A DNA stretch of 64,000 nucleotides from Williamsia muralis. GTDB taxonomy: Bacteria; Actinomycetota; Actinomycetes; Mycobacteriales; Mycobacteriaceae. The stretch is taken from positions 434,001 through 498,000 of the forward strand of contig NZ_PEBD01000004.1 in NCBI RefSeq assembly GCF_002735905.1. Direction: 5' to 3'. How positions within the stretch are numbered: position 1 is the stretch's first letter; the number at the start of each line of letters is the position of its first letter. The notes under the pieces are model-generated. The model did not search any database, had not been told where the DNA came from, and saw only the letters and a program-made list of their open reading frames with translations. The translations under genes and the position numbers were made by a program. Below are positions 26,138-35,265 of the stretch, one piece after another.

Positions 26138-27412
26138 ATGACAGCAGACACCCTCGACGATGCGCCGTTCGAGACCGCCGCAATCGTCTTCGACCACACG
26201 CCGCCAGGGCCGGTTCTCGACATAGTCGTCCCGGTTTTCAATGAGGAGCTCGACCTGGGCAGGTGCGTGCACCAGCTCGCCGAGTACCTGAACACCCAGA
26301 TGCCCTACTCGGCCAGGATCACGATCGCGGACAACGCCAGCACCGATGCCACGTTGCAGGTCGCCTGCCGTCTGGCTGCGGCGATCGATGACGGGCGTCG
26401 GGTGCGCGTGGCGCATCTCGACGCGAAGGGCCGGGGCCGGGCGCTCAAAGCGATGTGGCAGGACAGCGACGCACGTGTGGTCGCGTATATGGACGTCGAT
26501 CTGTCGACCGACCTCAATGCGCTGCTGCCGTTGGTTGCTCCATTGGTGTCAAGGCATTCGGATGTCGCGATCGGATCTCGGCTGATCCGCTCGTCGCGGG
26601 TGATTCGGGGACCGAAGCGAGAGTTCATCTCTCGTGGTTACAACCTGCTGCTGCGCACCACGATGGGGGCCAGTTTCTCGGACGCACAGTGCGGATTCAA
26701 AGCGATTCGCTCCGACGTGGCTCGGCGTCTGCTGCCGATGGTCGACGACACCGGCTGGTTCTTCGACACCGAGATGCTTGTCATCGCGCAGCGGGCCGGA
26801 CTCCGGATCGCCGAGGTGCCGGTGGACTGGGTGGATGATCCTGCCAGCAAGGTCGACATCGTGAAGACGGCCACCGAGGACGTGAAGGGGTGTTGGCGTG
26901 TCGGGCGAGCTCTCGCGAGTGGACGGCTGCCGGTGTCTGAACTCCGGGACAGCTTCGGCCGCAACGATCCCGGACCGCAGGTGACCGGGGTGCCGCGTGG
27001 AATGGTGGGTCAATTGGCCAGGTTCTGTGTGGTCGGGATGGCCTCCACCATCGCCTACGCGGTGCTCTACCTGGCTCTGCACTCGATCGTCGGTGCCCAA
27101 ACGGCCAACTTCTTGTCGTTGCTGATCACGGCCGTGTTCAACACTGCCGCCAACCGCGCGTTCACCTTTCGGGTGCACGGACGGGACAATGCCGCCAAGC
27201 ACCATCTCCAGGGAATCGCGATCTTCGTGTTCGGTTGGACTCTGACAGCTGGATCGCTTCTCTTGCTGCACATCTGGGCCCCCGACACGTCCAAGCACGC
27301 AGAGTTATTCGTGCTCGTGGTGGCAAACCTCGTCGCCACAGTCCTGCGCTTCATCGGCTTTCGATGGGTGTTCAGCGCGTCGCACCGCACTGTGAAAGAG
27401 GTCTCGGCATGA
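26138..27412 (+). CDS. GT2 glycosyltransferase fused to GtrA membrane domain
   Basis: A 424-residue protein. Residues ~20-260 are a polyprenyl-phosphate glycosyltransferase of family 2 (DIVVPVFNEE, DNASTDAT, DVDLSTD as the DXD metal site, SDAQCGFKAIR). The C-terminal ~130 residues are a four-helix GtrA-type membrane domain (QLARFCVVGMASTIAYAVLY onward). It probably loads a sugar such as mannose or glucose onto polyprenyl phosphate and helps flip it. The next gene, a GT39-type enzyme that would use such a donor, overlaps by four bases. ATG 26138 was chosen; GTG 26129 is an alternative. The pairing resembles ykcC-ykcB of Bacillus. Confidence 0.88.
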   Translation: MTADTLDDAPFETAAIVFDHTPPGPVLDIVVPVFNEELDLGRCVHQLAEYLNTQMPYSARITIADNASTDATLQVACRLAAAIDDGRRVRVAHLDAKGRGRALKAMWQDSDARVVAYMDVDLSTDLNALLPLVAPLVSRHSDVAIGSRLIRSSRVIRGPKREFISRGYNLLLRTTMGASFSDAQCGFKAIRSDVARRLLPMVDDTGWFFDTEMLVIAQRAGLRIAEVPVDWVDDPASKVDIVKTATEDVKGCWRVGRALASGRLPVSELRDSFGRNDPGPQVTGVPRGMVGQLARFCVVGMASTIAYAVLYLALHSIVGAQTANFLSLLITAVFNTAANRAFTFRVHGRDNAAKHHLQGIAIFVFGWTLTAGSLLLLHIWAPDTSKHAELFVLVVANLVATVLRFIGFRWVFSASHRTVKEVSA

Positions 27413-29571
27413 CTGTGCTCATCGATCGACCGCCGGCCGATCCGGCTCCCGGTACCCCTGACTCGCCATCGGGGACGTCCACCCGGCCACGGTGGGAATG
27501 GCCTGCTTTTGCGGCCCTTGTTGTCGGGACCGGCGTGCTCTACCTGTGGAACCTGAGCATCAATGGGTGGGCCAACTCGTTCTACTCGGCGGCCATCCAA
27601 GCGGGGTCTCAATCGTGGAAGGCGTGGTTCTTCGGGTCGTCGGATGCCGCCAACTCGATCACGGTGGACAAGCCGCCGATGTCGTTGTGGATCCCGGGTA
27701 TCTCCGTCCGCGTCTTCGGGTTGAACTCGTGGTCGATCATCGCTCCGCAGGCACTCATGGGTGTCGCGTCGGTGGCGCTGCTGTACTGGATCGTGCGTAA
27801 ACGATTCGGTCCGGCGGGTGGCCTGATCGCCGGTGCGACACTTGCGCTGACCCCTGTGGCGGCGTTGATGTTTCGGTTCAACAATCCCGACGCGCTGCTG
27901 GTGCTGCTCATGATCGCCGCGGTGTGGGCGACACTGAAAGCCATCGACGACGGACGGGTCCGCTGGATGATCCTGACGGGTGTGTTCGTCGGTTTCGGGT
28001 TCCTCACCAAGCAGATGCAGGTGTTCCTGGTGATACCGCCGCTCGCGTTGACCTACATCGCGTTCGGGCAGAAGACCTGGCTCAAGAGACTCGGTCATCT
28101 CTTCGCAGCACTCGGCGCCATGATCGTGTCGGCCGGGTGGTGGGTGTTGGCCGTGGAATTGTGGCCGAAGGACTCGCGGCCCTACATCGGTGGATCGCAG
28201 AACAACTCCATTCTGGAGCTCACATTGGGCTACAACGGTTTCGGACGTCTCAACGGAAACGAGACCGGTAGCGTGAGCCCGGGCGGAGGCGGAATGGCCG
28301 AACAGTTCGGTGCCCCGGCCACAGGAGGCGTCAATGAACTCGCCGCGCCCGGTGGCGCGACGTTCACCGGCCCCGGCGGAGGTGGCGGGATGTGGGGTGA
28401 AACCGGCATCACCCGGATGTTCGAATCAGGCCAGGGTGGTCAGATCGCGTGGCCGATCCCGGCTGCACTCATCCTGGGAATCGCTGCGATCGCGTTGCGC
28501 GGCAGGGCATCCCGAACCGACAGTCGCCGCGCACTGCTGGTCGTCTGGGGCCTATGGCTGATCACGACGATGGCGGTCTTCAGTTTCATGGCGGGCATTT
28601 TCCACGCGTACTACACGGTGGCGCTGGCACCGGCCATTGCTGCTCTGGTGGGCGCCGGTGCGGTGGAGTGCTGGCGTCGACGCGAGAAGCGTTGGGTACC
28701 GGCAGTTCTCGCTGCGACTACACTGACGGCCGGCGTCATGTCATTCGTATTGCTCGATCGATCCGCCGACTTCATGCCGTGGCTGAGATATGTGGTGCTC
28801 GTCGGCTCGGTCGTCGCTGCACTGGGTCTGCTCCTGTCGAATCTCCGGAACACCGGTGCGCGCCGCGGGGCGCTGGTCGCGGCTCTGGTCGCGGTCGTGT
28901 TGGGGCTCGCGGGACCGGCCGCATACGCCATCGACACGGTGAGCAGCGCTCGCTCGGGATCGATACCGAGCGCAGGCCCTTCCTCGCAAGGAGGGTTCGG
29001 TCCAGGTGGCGGTATGCGACTGGGCCGGGGTGGGGCAGGCGGCGGCATGCCTCCCGGCATGTCGAACAACCAGGGCACCGTGCCGGGGATGCCCAAAGGT
29101 CAGGGCCGCACCATGACCCCCGGTCCAGCGGGCACCCAAGTGCCGCAGAACGGTACGTTGGAGCTGTTCGGTGGGCCGGGAGGTATGGGCGGTACCGGCG
29201 GCGGTCTGCTGCAGGGCTCGCGCCCGAGCGATGAGCTGGTGGCGTTGCTGAACACCGATGCAGACGACTACACGTGGGTCGCGGCCGCCATCGGATCGAA
29301 CAGTGCCTCTGGTTACCAGCTCGCGACCGAGCGTTCGGTGATGCCGATCGGTGGCTTCAACGGCAGCGACCCGTCTCCGACGCTCGCGGAGTTCCAGAAG
29401 TACGTGCAGGACGGCGAAATTCACTACTTCATCGCCGCGGGCGGCGGCATGATGGGCGGCGGCATGATGAGTGGGGGCACCGGATCGGACATCACCGAGT
29501 GGGTGGAGGCCAACTTCGTCAGTACGACAGTGGACGGCGTGACGCTCTACGACCTCACCGCGCCCGCCTGA
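27409..29571 (+). CDS. Polyprenyl-phosphate-dependent membrane glycosyltransferase (GT39/YkcB type)
   Basis: A 720-residue polytopic protein. The N-terminal half has about eight or more membrane segments and the PMT_2-type features: an acidic site in the first outer loop region and VDKPPMSLWIPG, where the donor-phosphate-binding KPP lies. Gly/Met-rich insertions follow near 295-345 and again at 520-610 (GGGMRLGRG, GGPGGMGGTGGG). The C-terminus (600-720) is extracytoplasmic and resembles the YkcA/B-type tail (WVAAAIGSNSASGYQLA, PIGGFNGSDPSPTLAEF). It likely transfers the sugar loaded by the preceding GT2-GtrA protein to an external acceptor; the acceptor is unknown. Confidence 0.87.
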   Translation: MTVLIDRPPADPAPGTPDSPSGTSTRPRWEWPAFAALVVGTGVLYLWNLSINGWANSFYSAAIQAGSQSWKAWFFGSSDAANSITVDKPPMSLWIPGISVRVFGLNSWSIIAPQALMGVASVALLYWIVRKRFGPAGGLIAGATLALTPVAALMFRFNNPDALLVLLMIAAVWATLKAIDDGRVRWMILTGVFVGFGFLTKQMQVFLVIPPLALTYIAFGQKTWLKRLGHLFAALGAMIVSAGWWVLAVELWPKDSRPYIGGSQNNSILELTLGYNGFGRLNGNETGSVSPGGGGMAEQFGAPATGGVNELAAPGGATFTGPGGGGGMWGETGITRMFESGQGGQIAWPIPAALILGIAAIALRGRASRTDSRRALLVVWGLWLITTMAVFSFMAGIFHAYYTVALAPAIAALVGAGAVECWRRREKRWVPAVLAATTLTAGVMSFVLLDRSADFMPWLRYVVLVGSVVAALGLLLSNLRNTGARRGALVAALVAVVLGLAGPAAYAIDTVSSARSGSIPSAGPSSQGGFGPGGGMRLGRGGAGGGMPPGMSNNQGTVPGMPKGQGRTMTPGPAGTQVPQNGTLELFGGPGGMGGTGGGLLQGSRPSDELVALLNTDADDYTWVAAAIGSNSASGYQLATERSVMPIGGFNGSDPSPTLAEFQKYVQDGEIHYFIAAGGGMMGGGMMSGGTGSDITEWVEANFVSTTVDGVTLYDLTAPA

Positions 29572-29652
29572 GCAACGATCGCCAGACGCCTTCTTCTAAG
29601 CTCGCAGTGCTGTTCGGGAAATAGGACAGCCTGACAGAGAAGGTGTCTCCGA

Positions 29653-30942
29653 ATGAGCGAGCCCGAGAGCAACGTCCGTCCAGCCACCGCTGGTGTCGCT
29701 CAACTCAGGCACCGGGTGACCCGTATGCGCGGCCGCGACCCGCATGAGGACGGTCGCGCGGCAACCAGCCTCGAGTTGTTCTTCGATCTCACGTTTGTCG
29801 TCGCCTTTGCGTTCGCAGGAAGCGAAGTTGCGCACTTCGTCGCCGAAGGTCACTACAAGACCGCCGTGATCGGGTTCGTGTTCTGCACGTTCGCGGCGGT
29901 GTGGGCTTGGATCAACTTCACCTGGTTCGCATCGGCATTCGACACCGACGACTGGGTGTATCGCCTGACGACGATGCTGCAGATGGTCGGTGTCCTGATC
30001 CTCGCCCTGGGCATCGAGCCGTTGTTCGCGTCGGTGGACGAGGGCGGTGTCGTCGACAACCGCGTCCTCGTCCTCGGGTATGTGGTGATGCGCCTGGCCA
30101 TGGTGCTCCAATGGGTCCGCGCCGCCCTGAGCAGCCCGGACTACCGACGGACCTGCCTCACGTACGCAGTCGGCATCAGTGTTGTGCAGATTGCCTGGAT
30201 TGCGGCCATCTTCCTCGACACCACCCTTCTGCAGACCCTGCTGGTGATCGGGGCGCTGGTCGTCTGCGAGATGGCGGTGCCGGCGATCGCCGAGAACATC
30301 GGCGATGAGGGCACGACGCCGTGGCATGCGCATCACATCGCCGAGCGGTACGGTCTGCTCGCGATCATCACCTTGGGCGAAGGCATCGTCGGCACCACCG
30401 TGGCGCTGCAGGCGGTGGTCCACTCGGCCGGATGGACTCTGGAGACGGCGATCCTCGGCCTCGCCGGAGTCGGCATCACGTTCGGCATGTGGTGGGTCTA
30501 CTTCATCGTTCCGGCCGGCCACGCGCTGCACCTTCAGCGTGGCAAAGCATTTGTCTTCGGGTACTTCCACATCATCGTCTTCATGTCGATCGCGATGATG
30601 GGGGCGGGACTTCACGTTGCGGCACTGTTCATCGAACACAAGGCGACGATCAGCGAATTGGCCGCGGTGGTGTCCGTGGTGCTGCCCGTCGGGGTCTTCA
30701 TCGGATCGGTCTTCCTGCTGTACGGATTCCTGCTGGGCTTCGATCGCATCAATATGGCGTTGGCCGTCGGGTCGGGCGCCATCCTGGCGGTCGCGGTGGT
30801 GCTGGCGGCAAACGGGGTGTCGGTGGTGACGTGTCTTGTGGTGATCGCCCTGGCGCCGGCACTCTGCATCGTGGTCGACGAGCGACTCGGCAGCGAAGGA
30901 CGCAAGAAGGCACTCGAGGCTTTGGTGGCCGGTTCGCGCTGA
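29653..30942 (+). CDS. Low-temperature-requirement A (LtrA) family membrane protein
   Basis: A 429-residue protein with about twelve predicted membrane segments. The family signature [20 protein letters not shown] is near residues 37-56, and [19 protein letters not shown] is near 230-250. LtrA was first described in Listeria growth at low temperature; the biochemical role is not known. GAAGGT upstream of ATG 29653 is an acceptable ribosome site. It is a single gene between the glycosyltransferases and purD. Confidence 0.9.
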   Translation: MSEPESNVRPATAGVAQLRHRVTRMRGRDPHEDGRAATSLELFFDLTFVVAFAFAGSEVAHFVAEGHYKTAVIGFVFCTFAAVWAWINFTWFASAFDTDDWVYRLTTMLQMVGVLILALGIEPLFASVDEGGVVDNRVLVLGYVVMRLAMVLQWVRAALSSPDYRRTCLTYAVGISVVQIAWIAAIFLDTTLLQTLLVIGALVVCEMAVPAIAENIGDEGTTPWHAHHIAERYGLLAIITLGEGIVGTTVALQAVVHSAGWTLETAILGLAGVGITFGMWWVYFIVPAGHALHLQRGKAFVFGYFHIIVFMSIAMMGAGLHVAALFIEHKATISELAAVVSVVLPVGVFIGSVFLLYGFLLGFDRINMALAVGSGAILAVAVVLAANGVSVVTCLVVIALAPALCIVVDERLGSEGRKKALEALVAGSR

Positions 30943-30955
30943 CCGCGGCGGACGG

Positions 30956-30961
30956 TAAGGT
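30956..30961 (+). promoter_or_regulatory. Leaderless -10 element of purD
   Basis: TAAGGT (TANNNT class) ends seven bases before GTG 30969, consistent with a transcript that starts at the start codon. Confidence 0.5.
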
Positions 30962-30968
30962 CTGGCAC

Positions 30969-32219
30969 GTGCGAGTACTCGTCATCGGATCGGGCGGCCG
31001 CGAACACGCCCTCGTATTGGGCCTGGACCGCGACCCCTCGGTCACCGACCTGCATGTGGCCCCCGGCAATCCCGGCACTGCAGCTGTGGCCACCAATCAT
31101 GCGGTCGACATCGTCTCGTCGGACGCCGTGGTGGCGCTGGCCCGGGAGATCGAGGCAGACCTGGTGGTCATCGGCCCCGAGGTCCCCTTGGTGGTGGGCG
31201 TTGCGGATGCTCTGCGGGCAGCCGGATTCGCAACCTTCGGACCGGGCGAGCAGGCAGCAAAGATCGAGGGCTCCAAGGCCTTTGCCAAAGACGTGATGGC
31301 CGCTGCCGGGGTGCGTACGGCGCACAGCGAGATCGTCGACAGTCCGGCCCGGCTCGATGCCGCCCTCGACCGCTTCGGTCCCACCTGGGTTGTCAAGGAC
31401 GACGGCCTTGCCGCAGGTAAGGGCGTGGTGGTCACCGCCGACCGCGTTGCCGCCCGCGCCCACGCAGCCGACCTTCTCGAGAGCGGCCACCCGGTGCTGC
31501 TCGAGTCGTTCCTCGACGGCCCCGAGGTTTCGTTGTTCTGTCTGGTCGACGGTGAGACGGTGGTTCCACTGTTGCCTGCCCAGGACCACAAGCGGGTCGG
31601 TGACGGCGACGCGGGGCCGAACACGGGTGGCATGGGCGCCTATACGCCGTTGCCGTGGCTGCCCGAGGAGATGACCACGCGCATAGTCGACGAGGTCGTC
31701 GCGCCGGTCGCAGCTGAGTTGGCCCGTCGCGGTATCCCTTTCTCAGGACTGCTCTATGCCGGCCTGGCCATCGGCGCAGACGGGCCGGCAGTGGTCGAAT
31801 TCAATTGCCGCTTTGGCGATCCCGAGACCCAAGCCGTTCTGGCTCTCCTCAAGTCGCCGCTGGGCGTTGCCCTCAACGCCACCGCGACAGGGCACCTGGA
31901 CCAGCTGCCGCCCCTGGAGTGGGAGCCCGGGGCCGCCGTCACCGTGGTGTTGGCAGCCGAGAACTACCCGGGTCGACCTCGCACGGGCGATCCGATCACC
32001 GGTGCCGATGCGGAGGGCGTGCTGCACGCCGGTACGGCATCGGTCGAAGGATCAGTGGTCTCCAGTGGCGGACGTGTGCTCAGCGTTGTCGGTGTCGGAG
32101 AAGACCTGGCTGCCGCACGGGCCCAGGCTTACGAGCGACTGTCGGGAGTCAAACTGGCGGGTGCGCATTACCGCAGCGACATCGGCCTGGCCGCCGAAGA
32201 AGGCCGTATTTCCATTTGA
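30969..32219 (+). CDS. purD: Phosphoribosylamine-glycine ligase PurD
   Basis: A 416-residue ATP-grasp enzyme, second step of de novo purine synthesis (phosphoribosylamine + glycine + ATP to GAR). Visible family blocks are [13 protein letters not shown] at the N-terminus, [24 protein letters not shown], the signature [13 protein letters not shown] and [17 protein letters not shown] 30969 is supported by the glycine-rich start, normal length and a leaderless promoter; open sequence upstream belongs to another frame of ltrA. Other pur genes follow 5 kb and more downstream. Confidence 0.97.
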   Translation: MRVLVIGSGGREHALVLGLDRDPSVTDLHVAPGNPGTAAVATNHAVDIVSSDAVVALAREIEADLVVIGPEVPLVVGVADALRAAGFATFGPGEQAAKIEGSKAFAKDVMAAAGVRTAHSEIVDSPARLDAALDRFGPTWVVKDDGLAAGKGVVVTADRVAARAHAADLLESGHPVLLESFLDGPEVSLFCLVDGETVVPLLPAQDHKRVGDGDAGPNTGGMGAYTPLPWLPEEMTTRIVDEVVAPVAAELARRGIPFSGLLYAGLAIGADGPAVVEFNCRFGDPETQAVLALLKSPLGVALNATATGHLDQLPPLEWEPGAAVTVVLAAENYPGRPRTGDPITGADAEGVLHAGTASVEGSVVSSGGRVLSVVGVGEDLAAARAQAYERLSGVKLAGAHYRSDIGLAAEEGRISI

Positions 32220-32254
32220 CTGGACGAACGCGTGGAATCGGCAGGTGTTCTCGG

Positions 32255-33193
32255 TCAGCTGAGTGTGAGGTGGCCGGCGTCGTGCAGCAGTCGTTCGGCT
32301 GTAGCGAACAATTCCTCCTCGCGTGCAAGGTCGTACGACTCCTCTGAAGAGCGGGTGACGATGCCGCGATCGACGTAGTCTCCGGTGGATGCTTCGACTT
32401 CCTGCATCGCGGTTGCGACGAGCAACCGTGCAGCAGTCTCGACCGATGTCGCCAGCGGCGTAATTGTCAGCGCCGGAAGCACATTGCGAGCAAGGAATCG
32501 ACTGACCGGGTCGGCATGTCGGGCGAGCCCGGTGCCTGGAACGAACCCGGGGTTGTACGAAACGATGTCGACGGCGCCGGGGAGCCGCCGCGCGAACGCG
32601 TGGACAAGGTAGATGACGGCCAGTTTGCTGGTGGAGTATGCGGTGCGGCCGGCTTTGGTCGACTCGGCGGCGGGGAAGGCGCCGGGTCGAGCCAGCTGAT
32701 CGGGGTGCTGCCATGCGGGGGCGGGAACCATGCCGAGATTGTGGTGTAGGTCGCCGAAGTGAGTGTCGCTGGAGGTCACCGTGATTCGCGAACTCGGCCG
32801 TAGGTGGTCGCTGAGCACACGGATCAGGAGATGATTGGCCAGAACGTTCACGGCGAAGGTCTCCTCGAGGTCGTCTTCTGTCGCGGTGATCGCGTTGGTG
32901 TGCTGGATACCGGCGTTCGCGAGAATGCCACCGAGAGGCGGTATCTCACCGGTCGCGGCCATCGTGCCGATCCGAGTCGCAGCCTCGTGTACTGCCCTCA
33001 TCGAGGACAGGTCTGCGGTCACTGCGGTTGCGGTGCCGCCACGTCGTCGCACCTCGTCGACGAGTTCTCGGCCCGCCGAACCGCGAGCGAGCAGGACGAG
33101 GTGGACGTCAGGGTTCGCGGACGCGATACGCAGTGCGGCCGCCCGGCCGATGCCGCGAGTTGCGCCGGTGAAGACCAGAGAGCTGGGTGACAT
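32255..33193 (-). CDS. Short-chain dehydrogenase/reductase
   Basis: A 312-residue SDR with the NAD(P)-binding TGATRGIG at residues 9-16, ILANAGIQ (NAG motif), the catalytic Tyr/Lys in YSTSK and a serine in VTSSDTHFG. PGFVPGTGLARHAD follows the active site. An arginine after TGATRGIG and the basic LLARGS at the end of strand 2 suggest NADP. The length is above the classical 250, in the range of retinol-dehydrogenase-like SDRs. It is divergent from an XRE regulator with an inverted repeat between them, suggesting repression by that protein. The substrate is unknown. Confidence 0.9.
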   Translation of the reverse strand: MSPSSLVFTGATRGIGRAAALRIASANPDVHLVLLARGSAGRELVDEVRRRGGTATAVTADLSSMRAVHEAATRIGTMAATGEIPPLGGILANAGIQHTNAITATEDDLEETFAVNVLANHLLIRVLSDHLRPSSRITVTSSDTHFGDLHHNLGMVPAPAWQHPDQLARPGAFPAAESTKAGRTAYSTSKLAVIYLVHAFARRLPGAVDIVSYNPGFVPGTGLARHADPVSRFLARNVLPALTITPLATSVETAARLLVATAMQEVEASTGDYVDRGIVTRSSEESYDLAREEELFATAERLLHDAGHLTLS

Positions 33194-33256
33194 GGGACTC
33201 CAGAGTGTTTGGGTTGAAATGGGACTCCACCAACGTCGCGCAATTTGGCGTGAGCA

Positions 33257-33286
33257 GCCAGATCATTGATCAACATATGGTCTGGC
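33257..33286. promoter_or_regulatory. Candidate operator between SDR and XRE genes
   Basis: GCCAGATCAT and ATGGTCTGGC form inverted arms (9 of 10 bases complementary) around a 10-base spacer, so half-sites are spaced two helical turns apart. It lies in the 130-base divergent region. An 11-base direct repeat ATGGGACTCCA at 33192 and 33219 is also present there. Confidence 0.5.
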
Positions 33287-33323
33287 AGTACCACCTTGAG
33301 GCCCTGACCGATCGGCTTCCCCG

Positions 33324-34196
33324 GTGCACAATGGGTTCGTGGCCGAGGTGCAGGCGGGAGTCGGTGAACTGATCCGTCGATGGCGCGACCGCCTCGACCC
33401 GGCATCCTGCGGATTCTCGAAGTCGCCGGCGCGACGAGTGCCTGGAATACGACGCGAAGAGCTGGCCCAACTGGCCGGCGTCTCGGTCGATTATCTGGTC
33501 AGGCTCGAGCAGGGACGTGCCACCCATCCGACAGAATCGGTGATCAGTTCGCTGGCGCGGGCCCTCCAACTCAACCGAGCCGAACGTGACCACCTCTATC
33601 GCACCGCAGGTCTGCTGCCGCCGGGCGATGCCTTGATCGATGACCACATATCGCCCGGCGTCCACCGCGTTCTCGCTCGCCTGGCTGATCTTCCTGTCGC
33701 TGTCTTCACCGCAGATTGGCACCTGATCCGTTGGACCCCGACGTGGGCCGCATTGATCGGTGATCCGTCGGCAGTGCCCGGACCTCTCCGCAATCTTGTC
33801 CGCCTCATCTTTGCCGACGTGGACACCGGTGACCTTGTCCACCCGAACAAGTCAACGCTCGGCAGCCACCATCTGGAGTCGGCTTTGGTGGCCGACCTGC
33901 GGTCGGCGCAGGTTGTTCATCCTCACGACCCACGATTGAGCCGGTTGATCCGGGACATGCGATTACAGCATCCCCGGTTCGAGGAGCTCTGGCAGCGCGC
34001 GGTCGTCGGTGTCCATGCGTCCGATCGGAAGACGATCATTCACCCGGTTGTCGGCGAGATTGTCCTGGATTGCGATGTGCTTCTCGTCCCGGGATCGGAT
34101 CTGCGACTGGTTCTCTACTCGGCGACCCCGGGTAGTCGCGACAGCGAACTGCTCGAGTTCCTGAAGGTGGTGGAACCGGCCGCCGGAGGCAGCTGA
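33324..34196 (+). CDS. XRE-family regulator with MmyB-type ligand domain
   Basis: A 290-residue regulator. The HTH covers about residues 10-80 (GELIRRWRDRLDP, RREELAQLAGVSVDYLVRLEQGRA), including the VSVDYLVRLEQGR signature of this group. The C-terminal ~170 residues match the MmyB-like ligand-binding fold (FTADWHLIRWTPTWAALIGD, LHPDVGEI-like IHPVVGEIVLD). Actinobacteria have many such proteins next to SDR or other oxidoreductase genes which they repress. GTG 33324 or GTG 33339 could be the start. Confidence 0.88.
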   Translation: MHNGFVAEVQAGVGELIRRWRDRLDPASCGFSKSPARRVPGIRREELAQLAGVSVDYLVRLEQGRATHPTESVISSLARALQLNRAERDHLYRTAGLLPPGDALIDDHISPGVHRVLARLADLPVAVFTADWHLIRWTPTWAALIGDPSAVPGPLRNLVRLIFADVDTGDLVHPNKSTLGSHHLESALVADLRSAQVVHPHDPRLSRLIRDMRLQHPRFEELWQRAVVGVHASDRKTIIHPVVGEIVLDCDVLLVPGSDLRLVLYSATPGSRDSELLEFLKVVEPAAGGS

Positions 34197-34207
34197 CTCG
34201 AATCAGG

Positions 34208-35173
34208 TCAGGCCGCGAGGTTCCGGCCTAAAAACGCGATCTGCCCGGGCAGGACGCCGCGCCAGTATCGGTTGGTGTGTCCGCCGGGTGAGGTGCCGAA
34301 GGCCGGTGGTGGACGCAGGCCCGCCATCCATTGCCGGGTGTAGGTGAAGAATTGGTCGCTGGATCCACACTCGATCAGCAGTGGGATCTTCATGAACGAA
34401 TCTTGCTGCCCGAAAAGCGAATTGGCCTGGTAGTCGGCGGGACTGTCGAACGCTCGTGGTGGGAAGGTGGCGGGGTCACCCCACAGCGCGGGGGAGCTGA
34501 CGGCGATGGCCGATACCCGTGGTGCGCCCAGCAGGGCGCCGAGGCGCAGTGCGCCGTAGCCGCCCATGGACCAGCCGAAGAATCCGATGCGATCGGTGCG
34601 CAGCTGGAGTTCTGGGGTGCCGTCGAGCAGTGGCAGGAACTCGTCGAGCACCATCGCGCCGCCGTCGGTGCCGTCGGCGCGGGGGTGGTAGTAGCTGCGC
34701 GCGGCATCCACGGCGGCGAGGGCAAACGGCGCATTGCCCTGGTTCACCCAGTCCTGCATCAGGTTCTGCATCTCCAGGCCCCCGCCGAAAGCTGCCCTCT
34801 GGTCGGTGTTCAAGGCGTGCAGCACCACCACCACCGGCAACTCGCCGGTGACGCCGGCCGGCCGTGCGACGATCCAATTGGTCTGACGTCCAAGCATTTT
34901 GGCGGAGACGAAGCTTCCACTGAAGATCTCGGCCGTCCCACTCTGCGGAACAGTCGGCGCAGTGGAGGTGGTCTTGGGCTCGTCAGCGCGGGCCGGTTGA
35001 GGTGCCACGCGCTTCGACTCGTCACCCGACCCGCACGCTGCCAGCAGCCCCATGGCACCCAGTCCGGCACCCGCAGTGAGCAGGGAACGACGGGGTATCG
35101 CCAGATCGGCGAGTCCGGAAGTGCCGTCGTCGTTGCTTCCGGGTCGCTGGAAGCGGTTGCCTGTGGTAGTCAT
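34208..35173 (-). CDS. Exported alpha/beta-hydrolase esterase (Tat/lipoprotein signal)
   Basis: A 321-residue secreted esterase related to the Ag85/esterase-D group of alpha/beta hydrolases. From ATG 35173 the N-terminus has PRRSLLTAGAG (twin arginine) and a lipobox LLAAC, so it is exported and probably lipid-anchored. The catalytic serine is in GFFGWSMGGYGA, with an acid (CGSSDQFF) and a histidine (PGGHTNRYW) at the expected later positions. PVVVVLHALNTDQRAAFGGG fits the oxyanion region. Mycolyltransferase activity is not shown; a general carboxylesterase is as likely. Confidence 0.85.
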   Translation of the reverse strand: MTTTGNRFQRPGSNDDGTSGLADLAIPRRSLLTAGAGLGAMGLLAACGSGDESKRVAPQPARADEPKTTSTAPTVPQSGTAEIFSGSFVSAKMLGRQTNWIVARPAGVTGELPVVVVLHALNTDQRAAFGGGLEMQNLMQDWVNQGNAPFALAAVDAARSYYHPRADGTDGGAMVLDEFLPLLDGTPELQLRTDRIGFFGWSMGGYGALRLGALLGAPRVSAIAVSSPALWGDPATFPPRAFDSPADYQANSLFGQQDSFMKIPLLIECGSSDQFFTYTRQWMAGLRPPPAFGTSPGGHTNRYWRGVLPGQIAFLGRNLAA

Positions 35174-35253
35174 TGCGAGATACACGGTACCTGCGGCCCG
35201 ACGCCGAGTGACCGTTCGACCCTCTCTGACGCGATGTCGTTTACGGCAGGCGC

Positions 35254-35259
35254 TAACTT
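35254..35259 (+). promoter_or_regulatory. Leaderless -10 element of the aminotransferase gene
   Basis: TAACTT (TANNNT) ends six bases before ATG 35266, again placing the transcription start at the start codon. Confidence 0.5.
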
Positions 35260-35265
35260 CGACAG

